Origin: Comamonadaceae bacterium
GTDB lineage: Bacteria > Pseudomonadota > Gammaproteobacteria > Burkholderiales > Burkholderiaceae_C
DNA: 7,027 nt
Direction of reading: 5' to 3'
NCBI GenBank assembly: GCA_947374505.1
Contig: CANCCE010000146.1
Location: forward strand, 1-7,027
Below the pieces are notes generated by a model. The model did not search any database. It was not told the DNA's origin and saw only the letters and a program-made list of their open reading frames with translations. Made by a program: the position numbers and the translations under genes. Of the stretch, positions 1 through 5,326 are shown in pieces. Positions within the stretch are counted from its first letter, which is position 1. Every line of letters starts with the position of its first letter.

Positions 1-66
1 AGCAAATCGGTTATGCACTGGATTGCAAATCCAGTTAGCCCGGTTCGACTCCGGGTCGCGCCTCCA
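1..66 (+). tRNA. tRNA-Cys(GCA), 5' end cut by window
   Basis: The anticodon stem-loop has loop TTGCAAA at 23-29, giving anticodon GCA at 25-27. The T arm (CCGG-TTCGACT-CCGG) and the 3' acceptor strand GCGCC, followed by T and an encoded CCA (64-66), closely match bacterial tRNA-Cys. About 8 nt of the 5' acceptor strand lie before the window. It is followed after 7 nt by tRNA-Gly, so the two are probably cotranscribed. Confidence 0.96.
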
Positions 67-73
67 CTCCATT

Positions 74-149
74 GCGGGAGTAGCTCAGTTGGTAGAGCGC
101 AACCTTGCCAAGGTTGAGGTCGAGAGTTCGAGACTCTTCTCCCGCTCCA
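74..149 (+). tRNA. tRNA-Gly(GCC)
   Basis: Complete 76-nt tRNA with acceptor stem GCGGGAG / CTCCCGC, a D arm beginning TAGCTCAGTTGGTAGAG, anticodon loop TTGCCAA (105-111) with anticodon GCC at 107-109, T loop TTCGAGA and encoded CCA (147-149). It lies 7 nt after tRNA-Cys and directly before an intrinsic terminator, so it is the last gene of its tRNA transcript. Confidence 0.97.
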
Positions 150-153
150 AATT

Positions 154-187
154 AAAAAGACAGCACTTCACCATGCTGTCTTTTTTT
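154..187 (+). terminator. Rho-independent terminator of the tRNA-Cys/tRNA-Gly transcript
   Basis: A perfect 12-bp stem AAAAAGACAGCA (154-165) pairs with TGCTGTCTTTTT (174-185). The loop is 8 nt and the T-run continues to 187. The matching A-run on the 5' side means the hairpin could also work for transcripts arriving from the right, but no minus-strand gene lies there. It separates the tRNA unit from the downstream operon. Confidence 0.9.
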
Positions 188-244
188 CGTCTGTACGATC
201 CACTTCATGTCAATAATTGATAGAGGCGATGGCGAATTAAGAGT

Positions 245-273
245 TTGACGGGGCTGCTTTACCTGCGTAAGCT
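245..273 (+). promoter_or_regulatory. Possible promoter for the TctC/LVIVD/G3E operon
   Basis: TTGACG (245-250) matches the sigma70 -35 box at 5 of 6 positions, and TAAGCT (268-273) follows at 17 nt but is a poor -10. A better -10-like hexamer, TAAAAT (287-292), has no good -35 at normal spacing. The region follows the tRNA terminator and precedes the first gene, so a promoter is expected here, but its exact position is uncertain. An 8-bp palindrome TGCATGCA (275-282) lies between the two candidate -10 sites. Confidence 0.25.
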
Positions 274-359
274 CTGCATGCACATTTAAAATATGGGGCG
301 CGAAAAAATTAAAAAAAATGGGTTCAGCCCATGAACGCAGGGGACAAAAAGTGGAAGTC

Positions 360-1325
360 ATGTCAAAACTTGCTCGTTTATTCTTGCTTGTCGCCTTGCC
401 TTTTTGGGGCTTGGCTGTAGCTCAAGACTATCCCAGTAAAAGCCTCCGGTTGATCGTGCCGGCAGCGCCTGGTGGCGGTGCTGACTTTTTGGCGCGCATC
501 GTTGGTCTTAAGTTGTCTGAGGCCCTTGGGCAACCGGTCGTCATTGATAACCGGGCAGGTGCTTCGGGCACGATCGCTGCAGACATGACCGCCAAGTCTG
601 CCGGCGATGGCTACACCGTGTTGATGGGGCAATCGACCAGTATCGTCATCGCGCCGCAGATTTATCAGAAACTCAATTACGACACTCTGCGCGATCTCAA
701 GCCCGTGACATTGGTTGCTGACGTTCCTAACGTCTTGGTGGTTCATCCGAGCGTGCCAGCCAATTCAATGAAGGAATTGATCGCGTTGGCCAAGGCCAAC
801 CCTGGGCTGTTGAACTTCGGCTCATCTGGCAATGGCGCACCGACCCATTTAGCCGGCGAGATGTTCAAAACAGCAACCGGCACCAGCTTGATTCACGTAC
901 CCTACAAAGGTGCCGGGCCAGCGACCAATGCTTTGATTGCCGGCGAAATTCAGGTCATGTTTGCGCCTATTGTCTCTGTGCTCCCACACGTCAAGTCTGG
1001 GCGTCTGCGCGCCTTGGGCGTCACTTCTGCTGCGCGTTCCGCCGCCGCGCCCGAACTGCCAACTTTGGCAGAGTCTGGATTGACAGGCTACGACATCAGT
1101 TCTTGGTTCGGGCTCTTTGTGGCAGCGGGCACACCCGACGCAGTGGTTGAGAAGTTGTTTCGTGAGACGGCACGGGTCTTGAAGACGCAGGACGTCATCG
1201 ATCGTTTTTCTAAAGAAGGCGCAGAACCCGTGGGCAGTACGCCTGCAAATTTCAATACCTATGTCCGACAAGAATATGTAAAGTACACCAAGGTGATCAA
1301 GGACAACGGAATCAAAGCCGATTAA
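360..1325 (+). CDS. Bug/TctC-family tripartite tricarboxylate transporter substrate-binding protein
   Basis: Periplasmic solute-binding protein of the Bug (TctC) family, which captures carboxylates or related small organic molecules, in some systems for a TctAB permease. From ATG 360 it has 321 aa, normal for the family. A signal peptide (K3, R6, hydrophobic core 7-20) is predicted to be cleaved after AVA at residue 21, exposing QDYPSK. The family signatures follow: LIVPAAPGGGAD (31-42), whose loop and Asp typically contact the ligand carboxylate; DNRAGASGTIAAD; and the central HVPYKGAGPA. The start is uncertain. ATG 360 gives the most typical signal peptide, but GTG 351 is in frame and has AGGGGA (339-344) 6 nt upstream; ATG 318 would add a charged extension. 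It is the first gene of a three-gene unit. No tctA or tctB is present. Family assignment is secure; the ligand cannot be told. Confidence 0.93.
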   Translation: MSKLARLFLLVALPFWGLAVAQDYPSKSLRLIVPAAPGGGADFLARIVGLKLSEALGQPVVIDNRAGASGTIAADMTAKSAGDGYTVLMGQSTSIVIAPQIYQKLNYDTLRDLKPVTLVADVPNVLVVHPSVPANSMKELIALAKANPGLLNFGSSGNGAPTHLAGEMFKTATGTSLIHVPYKGAGPATNALIAGEIQVMFAPIVSVLPHVKSGRLRALGVTSAARSAAAPELPTLAESGLTGYDISSWFGLFVAAGTPDAVVEKLFRETARVLKTQDVIDRFSKEGAEPVGSTPANFNTYVRQEYVKYTKVIKDNGIKAD

Positions 1326-1368
1326 TTCGTAGAAAATAACCCGCAAAAGAAACTTCAGAAAGTAATTG

Positions 1369-2622
1369 ATGAGCATGCCTGAAATGAACACGCCGAAGAA
1401 TCGCAGCCAGCAAACGATGGCCCACAACATGACGCTGTTGTCCCACCACGAACTCGATGGGTTCGGCGGAATGGGCGAGGGCATTGCAATGCAACAAGCT
1501 GATGATGGCCGCCGAATCCTATGGATGGCGCATGAGTCCGCACCCAAAAACTTCACGGGCGTCGATGTCACCGATCCTAAAAATCCCCGTGTTGTGGTGC
1601 AGACAGAACTTCCCCACATGAAAGTGCGCTCGAACTCGCTGGATGTTGTCGGCAACCTGATGGTTGTCGCCAACCAGACCAAAGAAGTGAATATGAAGCC
1701 GGCGGGCTTTGATGTTTACGACATATCAACACCCGAGCAGCCCAAATTGATTTCTCACTTCGACTGCTCCGGTCCTTACTCGCGTGGTGTGCACGCCGTT
1801 TGGTTTGTCGATGGCAAAACTGTACACATTTCTTCTGGCGCACATGACTTTCAGCCGCACAACCCGAAAGACGATCAGATCTACCGAATTGTGGATATTT
1901 CCAACCCAAGCAAACCGGTCGAGACGGGTCGTTGGTGGTATCCGGGCACGCGCGTAGGTGACACCGCCCCACAACCAGCGCGGTTACCCGCACAATTCGA
2001 CATGGGGTTTCGCGCGCACAACACCAATGTGTTTCCCCAGCGTCCAGACCGTGCATACGTTGGTTACATCGATGGCGGCGCAATCGTTCTAGATATCTCG
2101 AACCCATCGGATATCAAGATGGTGTCGCACTGGAATCACTCGCCGCCCTTCAATGGTTTCACGCACACGGTGCTGCCTTTGTTCGAGCGCGGGTTGTGGG
2201 TCGTCAGTGACGAGTGCGTCCAGGATGATGGCAAAGATTGGCCCAAGTTGGTGTGGATGGTTGACGCCCGTTCTGATGCGAACCCAGTGCCTATCTCGAC
2301 GTTTCCGGTGCCGCCTTATGACGCCTTCGCTAAACGCGGCGGACGTTTCGGCGCGCACAACCTGCATGAGAATTTGCCGCTGCCGGTGTCGTTCAAATCG
2401 GAAACCTTGATCATCGGTACATTTTTTAATGCGGGTGTTCGTGTTTATGACACGACCAACCCGTATCAAGTTGAAGAGGTCGCTTATTTTGTGCCGGGCA
2501 CACCGAGGTTGGCCCCGGCCGGTGCGATTCAGCTCAATGACGTGTTTGTTGATGACCGTCGGCTGGTCTACACGATGGACCGGTTTGGCGGCGGACTCTA
2601 TATTTTGGAAATGAACATCTGA
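1369..2622 (+). CDS. LVIVD-repeat beta-propeller protein, function unknown
   Basis: 417 aa from ATG 1369; TTG 1366 just before it is also possible, and no strong ribosome binding site decides. At least five LVIVD-type motifs are visible: GVDVTDPKNPRVV (64-76), FDVYDISTPEQPKLI (114-128), YRIVDISNPSKPVE (172-185), AIVLDISNPSDIKMV (238-252) and VRVYDTTNPYQVEEV (357-371). A sixth partial one, GGGLYILEM, at the C-terminus could close the ring. This predicts a beta-propeller. There is no signal peptide or membrane segment, so it is probably cytoplasmic. Histidines recur near blade edges: H26/H27, H55, H142, H153, H159, H164, H217, H254, H257, H266, H330 and H333, several in HN, HD, HE or THT contexts suited to metal binding. 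It starts 43 nt after the Bug gene and ends 17 nt before the GTPase gene, so cotranscription is likely. Other LVIVD proteins are mostly uncharacterised; any enzymatic role here is inference. Confidence 0.85.
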   Translation: MSMPEMNTPKNRSQQTMAHNMTLLSHHELDGFGGMGEGIAMQQADDGRRILWMAHESAPKNFTGVDVTDPKNPRVVVQTELPHMKVRSNSLDVVGNLMVVANQTKEVNMKPAGFDVYDISTPEQPKLISHFDCSGPYSRGVHAVWFVDGKTVHISSGAHDFQPHNPKDDQIYRIVDISNPSKPVETGRWWYPGTRVGDTAPQPARLPAQFDMGFRAHNTNVFPQRPDRAYVGYIDGGAIVLDISNPSDIKMVSHWNHSPPFNGFTHTVLPLFERGLWVVSDECVQDDGKDWPKLVWMVDARSDANPVPISTFPVPPYDAFAKRGGRFGAHNLHENLPLPVSFKSETLIIGTFFNAGVRVYDTTNPYQVEEVAYFVPGTPRLAPAGAIQLNDVFVDDRRLVYTMDRFGGGLYILEMNI

Positions 2623-2639
2623 ACACCGAAAGTCAGGCA

Positions 2640-3683
2640 ATGAAGCGTGATCCGCTGGCCGGCAAAATTCCGGTCACTCTCATCACCGGTTTTTTGGGCA
2701 GTGGCAAGACCACTTTGATCAGTCGCTTGCTGCGGCATCCCGACATGGACCGTGTGGCCGTGGTCATCAACGAGATCGGCGAGATTGGCATCGACAACGA
2801 TCTTGTCAAGATGTCGTCTGAAAATGTCAGCTTGTTGGCCAACGGTTGTTTGTGCTGCTCGGTTCGGACTGACCTTCAGGAAACCTTGCGCGAGCTGTTT
2901 GGCGAGCGCCGCGCCGGTCAAATTCCGGACTTCGATCGGGTCATGATTGAAACCACCGGGTTGGCCGATCCAGCTCCCGTGATCCAGACCTTGGCCAGTG
3001 ACACCATGTTGGGTGCGCACTATCGGCTCGATGGCGTTGTGACCTTGGTAGATGCGGTCAATGGTTTGACGCAATTGGCTGAGAACCCCGAGCCCGAACG
3101 GCAGATCGCGTTGGCAGATCGCATCTTTATCACCAAGGGCGATTTGGCTTCCGAGGCTGTCATTTCTGATTTGATGGCGGCTATCAGCAGCATCAATCCG
3201 CGCGCAGAGATTCGGCTCTGCAGCATGGGCGACTTACACCCACGCGATTTGATTGGTATCGGGCTGACCAGTGCACGCGCTGGTGACGACACCTTGCACT
3301 TTCTCGGGGAGCTTAAGCCGCAAGTAGGCAGCAGCGCACCACGTGAGACTTACTTAGGTGACAGACTTCCTGTTCGCCACGATCCCGCGGTCAAAACCTT
3401 GTCGCTGCGTTTTGATCAACCCTTCACTTGGGCAACATTTTCCGCGGCGATGGAATTGGTCATTTCCTTACGAGGTAAAGACTTATTGCGAGTCAAAGGC
3501 ATCGTCAACGTAGATGGCAACCCGGTTGTTGTTCAAGGCGTCGGCCATGTTTTTCATCCGCCGTTGCCGCTTGACCGCTGGCCCAGCGCGGACACTGGAT
3601 CTCGTTTGGTCTTCATTACCCGCAATATAGAAGCCTCAACCTTGCGTGCATTGTTCAGCGCGGTGGAAATGATGCAAGCTTAA
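2640..3683 (+). CDS. G3E-family GTPase of the CobW/COG0523 type (putative metallochaperone)
   Basis: 347 aa with the full G3E GTPase layout: Walker A GFLGSGKTT (17-25), switch region VVINEIGEIGID (41-52), the metal-binding CxCC motif GCLCCSV (69-75), Walker B-like ETTGLADPAP (104-113), and TKGD (165-168) at the base-recognition position where NKxD is canonical. A CobW C-terminal domain covers roughly 245-345 (KTLSLRFDQPFTWATF onward). Family members use GTP hydrolysis to deliver zinc, cobalt or iron to client proteins, for example in cobalamin synthesis, nitrile hydratase activation and zinc homeostasis. The acidic/His tail seen in some zinc-handling members is absent. The start at ATG 2640 lies 17 nt after the LVIVD stop, with a weak AGG (2635-2637). 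Position suggests a client within or near the same operon, perhaps the His-rich LVIVD protein, but I see no Zur-like operator. Family is certain; metal and client are unknown. Confidence 0.93.
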   Translation: MKRDPLAGKIPVTLITGFLGSGKTTLISRLLRHPDMDRVAVVINEIGEIGIDNDLVKMSSENVSLLANGCLCCSVRTDLQETLRELFGERRAGQIPDFDRVMIETTGLADPAPVIQTLASDTMLGAHYRLDGVVTLVDAVNGLTQLAENPEPERQIALADRIFITKGDLASEAVISDLMAAISSINPRAEIRLCSMGDLHPRDLIGIGLTSARAGDDTLHFLGELKPQVGSSAPRETYLGDRLPVRHDPAVKTLSLRFDQPFTWATFSAAMELVISLRGKDLLRVKGIVNVDGNPVVVQGVGHVFHPPLPLDRWPSADTGSRLVFITRNIEASTLRALFSAVEMMQA

Positions 3684-3712
3684 GCAGGATCTTCTACTCG
3701 ACTCGCCCTTTA

Positions 3713-3747
3713 GGGGCTGCAAAAGAGGCATAATTCTCCGCAGCCCC
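3713..3747 (+). repeat. 8-bp inverted repeat overlapping the tRNA-Leu promoter and 5' end
   Basis: GGGGCTGC (3713-3720) is the exact reverse complement of GCAGCCCC (3740-3747), with 19 nt between. The right arm includes the first five bases of tRNA-Leu. A CATAAT hexamer (3729-3734, 5 of 6 matches to a -10 box) lies inside the loop at a suitable distance for a start near 3741; no good -35 is visible. In a readthrough transcript from the GTPase gene the left arm could pair with the tRNA acceptor strand. Whether this matters is unknown. Confidence 0.5.
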
Positions 3748-3829
3748 GGTGGTGAAATCGGTAAACACAAGAGACTTAAAATCTCTCGATCGCAAGGTCT
3801 TACCAGTTCAAGTCTGGTCCGGGGCACCA
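3743..3829 (+). tRNA. tRNA-Leu(UAA)
   Basis: Complete 87-nt class II tRNA with acceptor stem GCCCCGG (3743-3749) / CCGGGGC (3819-3825), discriminator A and encoded CCA (3827-3829). The anticodon arm AGAGA-CTTAAAA-TCTCT has anticodon TAA at 3777-3779. The long variable arm typical of tRNA-Leu precedes the T arm ACCAG-TTCAAGT-CTGGT. It starts 59 nt after the GTPase stop and probably has its own promoter. No clear intrinsic terminator follows. Confidence 0.97.
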
Positions 3830-3894
3830 TCTTTTCGCCACCCCTCTATGCCATGAGGGTAGGCACTCGAACAAGACAATCTACGCCATTGCAG

Positions 3895-4347
3895 TCAGTC
3901 ACCTTCGACGGGCGTCCTTGGTATTTTCCCTGTTCGTCTAGCCTCTTCTAAATCCCTGCGGACTTGTTCTCTCGCGAGGCTTGGTCCGGTTTCTTGCGCT
4001 GGGTAGCGCGAAGGGAACTCCTCGTGCATTTGCAAGCCACTGTCATCATTGGCCGGAATTTCTCCCATGCGCTCAGCCTCCATCAGCTCCTGGCGGACTT
4101 GCTCTCGCGTGAGGCCGGGTCCCTTCGCTTTAGCCTGGTATCGCTGAGGGTATTCCTCGTTTAGCTTCAAACCACTTTCGTCATTGGCTTGAATTTCCCC
4201 CGTGCGTTTAGCGTCATTCAACTCTTGGAGCACTTCGGCGCGGGTCTTCGGCTTTTCGGGATCAGCCGCTAGGGCGTGACTTGCCGATAGCGTCGATATT
4301 GCCAAAACCATGGTTGAAGCGACAGTTGGTAAATAGGCGTATTTCAT
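3895..4347 (-). CDS. DUF4148-domain secreted repeat protein
   Basis: 150 aa from the ATG at 4347, chosen because an excellent AAAGGAT ribosome binding site (4355-4361) lies 7 nt upstream and the product then begins with a clean signal peptide. That peptide has K2, a hydrophobic stretch to about residue 20, and probable cleavage after SHALA near residue 27. The mature protein is small, charged and hydrophilic and consists of 45-residue repeats: residues 35-79, 80-124 and a truncated third copy from 125. Each begins TRxxVxxEL and continues xxAxRxGEIxANDxSGLxxxEExPxRY. This matches DUF4148, a family I know from Burkholderia, Bordetella and relatives as exported proteins of unknown function, often with fewer copies. 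It is probably periplasmic. It stands alone, facing tRNA-Leu and divergent from the gene at 4693. A longer start at 4398 would put 17 residues before the signal peptide and is unlikely. Confidence 0.88.
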   Translation of the reverse strand: MKYAYLPTVASTMVLAISTLSASHALAADPEKPKTRAEVLQELNDAKRTGEIQANDESGLKLNEEYPQRYQAKAKGPGLTREQVRQELMEAERMGEIPANDDSGLQMHEEFPSRYPAQETGPSLAREQVRRDLEEARRTGKIPRTPVEGD

Positions 4348-4354
4348 GATCAGG

Positions 4355-4361
4355 ATCCTTT
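4355..4361 (-). promoter_or_regulatory. Ribosome binding site fixing the DUF4148 start
   Basis: Read on the minus strand, AAAGGAT lies 7 nt before the ATG at 4347. It is the strongest Shine-Dalgarno-like site seen in the window and rules out the longer reading frame that begins at 4398. Confidence 0.75.
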
Positions 4362-4376
4362 CAAATAGACCGCAAC

Positions 4377-4397
4377 TGACAAATGCGGCAAATGTCA
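4377..4397. repeat. Imperfect palindrome upstream of the DUF4148 gene
   Basis: A 21-bp near-palindrome has outer arms TGACA (4377-4381) and TGTCA (4393-4397) and inner arms TGC / GCA around a central G; 8 of 10 positions are symmetric. In addition, CTGACAAA (4376-4383) has an exact inverse copy TTTGTCAG at 4422-4429. The site is 30 bp upstream of the DUF4148 start codon, where an operator or the promoter of that gene would lie. No regulator can be named. Confidence 0.4.
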
Positions 4398-4692
4398 CTC
4401 TCCTCGCCGGGGCGTGCCCTTTTTGTCAGAAATCAAGGAACGCTTTTGTAGGTCATCATCATCCGTATTGCCTGGCTCAATGGTTATCTCGTGTCATCAG
4501 TCCTTTCGAAATCCAACGACGGTGCTCAATTCGGACCTTTTTTGTTCGACAATGACCTCAATCGCATGCGTCGTCTGGGTTGTTCATTTGTTCACCCAGC
4601 ATCACCCACCCCGGCCATGGCCGTTTGCATTTGAATGCCCAAGCCCGAGGGATGGCTGCTATTAGGGGCGACAAATAGGTAAGATCAGATTT
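4398..4692. other. Gene-free divergent region with small palindromes
   Basis: With the DUF4148 leader this makes 345 nt between two divergent genes. I see no credible protein here; the short open frames have unlikely composition and no ribosome binding site. It holds several symmetric elements: CGCATGCG (4563-4570), a hairpin CTGGGT/ACCCAG (4575-4580 with 4594-4599), the perfect 12-bp palindrome CGGCCATGGCCG (4612-4623) and GCATTTGAATGC (4627-4638). A weak -10-like TAAGAT (4680-4685) lies just before the ATG at 4693, too close for a normal leader. Both divergent promoters should be here, but none stands out. Confidence 0.5.
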
Positions 4693-5319
4693 ATGCCTCG
4701 TTACAACTCCCCTTTCGAAATTCACGTGCACGGCGAAGTGCCGTTGCGCGCCGACGTCGGCTTTGACCAGCTGCAAGAGGCGCTCAAACCGCTTTGGAAA
4801 TACGCGGGGGCCAAGTCCCTGGTGGACGGTGCTGCCAGTTCGTATGAAGAAGAGCCTGGCATTCGCCTTGATGCGCAGGCGCACTTGCTGCAGATGTGCT
4901 GGACTGTTTCGGGTGACGAGGACTTTCGTCAAGCGCTGGACGAGATGTGCATGGCCTTGAATGATCTTGCTGAAAGTGGCGCGCCTATTGAGGTCACGTT
5001 TTATGACGCCGACTTTGATGACGAAGATGAGGAAATGGACAACGCAGGGGACGCCCGTGATGACTTTGCGATGTACTTCGTCGGTCCGACGCCAGCAGCC
5101 ATCATGCAGGTGCAGCGGGATTTGTTGGTGCAAGACACCATCAGCTTGATGGAGCGCCATTTTGACGCCGCAGAGTTGGGCGAAGTGGTTGCCGCGGTTG
5201 ATAAGCTCTTTGAAAATCGCTTCAATTCGCTCGTCAATTCTATGCAGCTGGGTAAGCCGCCGCGTGGTCAAGGCGGCTCTGGTCATGGCGGCGGACGCAA
5301 ACCGCGTCACTTGCACTGA
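4693..5319 (+). CDS. Conserved hypothetical protein with acidic patch and Gly/His/basic tail
   Basis: 208 aa, soluble, with no signal peptide or membrane segment. The N-terminal part (FEIHVHGEVPLRADVGFDQLQEALKPL-type opening at 8-34, then EEEPGIRLD at 52-60 and LLQMCWTVSGDEDFRQ at 65-80) reads as a compact alpha/beta domain. An acidic run, DADFDDEDEEMD, covers 105-116, and the segment around FVGPTPAAIMQVQRDLL looks well ordered. The C-terminus (187-208) is a low-complexity Gly/Arg/His tail ending RKPRHLH. I associate this overall pattern with an uncharacterised family in Burkholderiales, possibly the one named DUF6806, but cannot verify this. Start ATG 4693 has only a weak AGG-containing ribosome binding site. 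The stop lies 7 nt from the stop of the convergent TetR gene. A link to the efflux system is not implied by this arrangement. Coding status is well supported; function is unknown. Confidence 0.8.
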   Translation: MPRYNSPFEIHVHGEVPLRADVGFDQLQEALKPLWKYAGAKSLVDGAASSYEEEPGIRLDAQAHLLQMCWTVSGDEDFRQALDEMCMALNDLAESGAPIEVTFYDADFDDEDEEMDNAGDARDDFAMYFVGPTPAAIMQVQRDLLVQDTISLMERHFDAAELGEVVAAVDKLFENRFNSLVNSMQLGKPPRGQGGSGHGGGRKPRHLH

Positions 5320-5326
5320 GGCGCTT

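Noticed and set aside
154..187. Hairpin after tRNA-Gly as an attachment-site or repeat remnant
   Set aside because: The A-run, GC core and T-run fully explain it as an intrinsic terminator, and no second copy is present in the window.
318..359. Extended start of the Bug protein at ATG 318
   Set aside because: It would add a charged 14-residue segment before the signal peptide and has no Shine-Dalgarno site; ATG 360 or GTG 351 fits better.
849..1682. 277-aa open frame on the minus strand across the Bug and LVIVD genes
   Set aside because: It is antisense to two well-supported genes, spans their junction, has unnatural composition rich in Arg, Cys and Trp, and matches no family I recognise.
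1577..2107. 176-aa minus-strand frame, and similar antisense frames at 2089-2640 and 2598-3074
   Set aside because: They lie opposite the LVIVD and GTPase genes, whose motifs are unambiguous; they are frame shadows.
3842..3860. CCCTC / GAGGG hairpin between tRNA-Leu and the DUF4148 gene as a terminator
   Set aside because: The stem is only 5 bp and there is no T-run on either strand, so it does not meet the pattern of an intrinsic terminator.
4414..4665. Small 83-aa plus-strand frame in the gene-free region
   Set aside because: It has no ribosome binding site, no recognisable motif, and a Cys/Ser/Pro-rich composition typical of non-coding translation.
4558..5316. 252-aa open frame on the minus strand opposite the 208-aa hypothetical gene
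   Set aside because: The plus-strand frame has the regular protein-like sequence; the antisense frame contains low-quality sequence and extends into the palindrome-rich gap.
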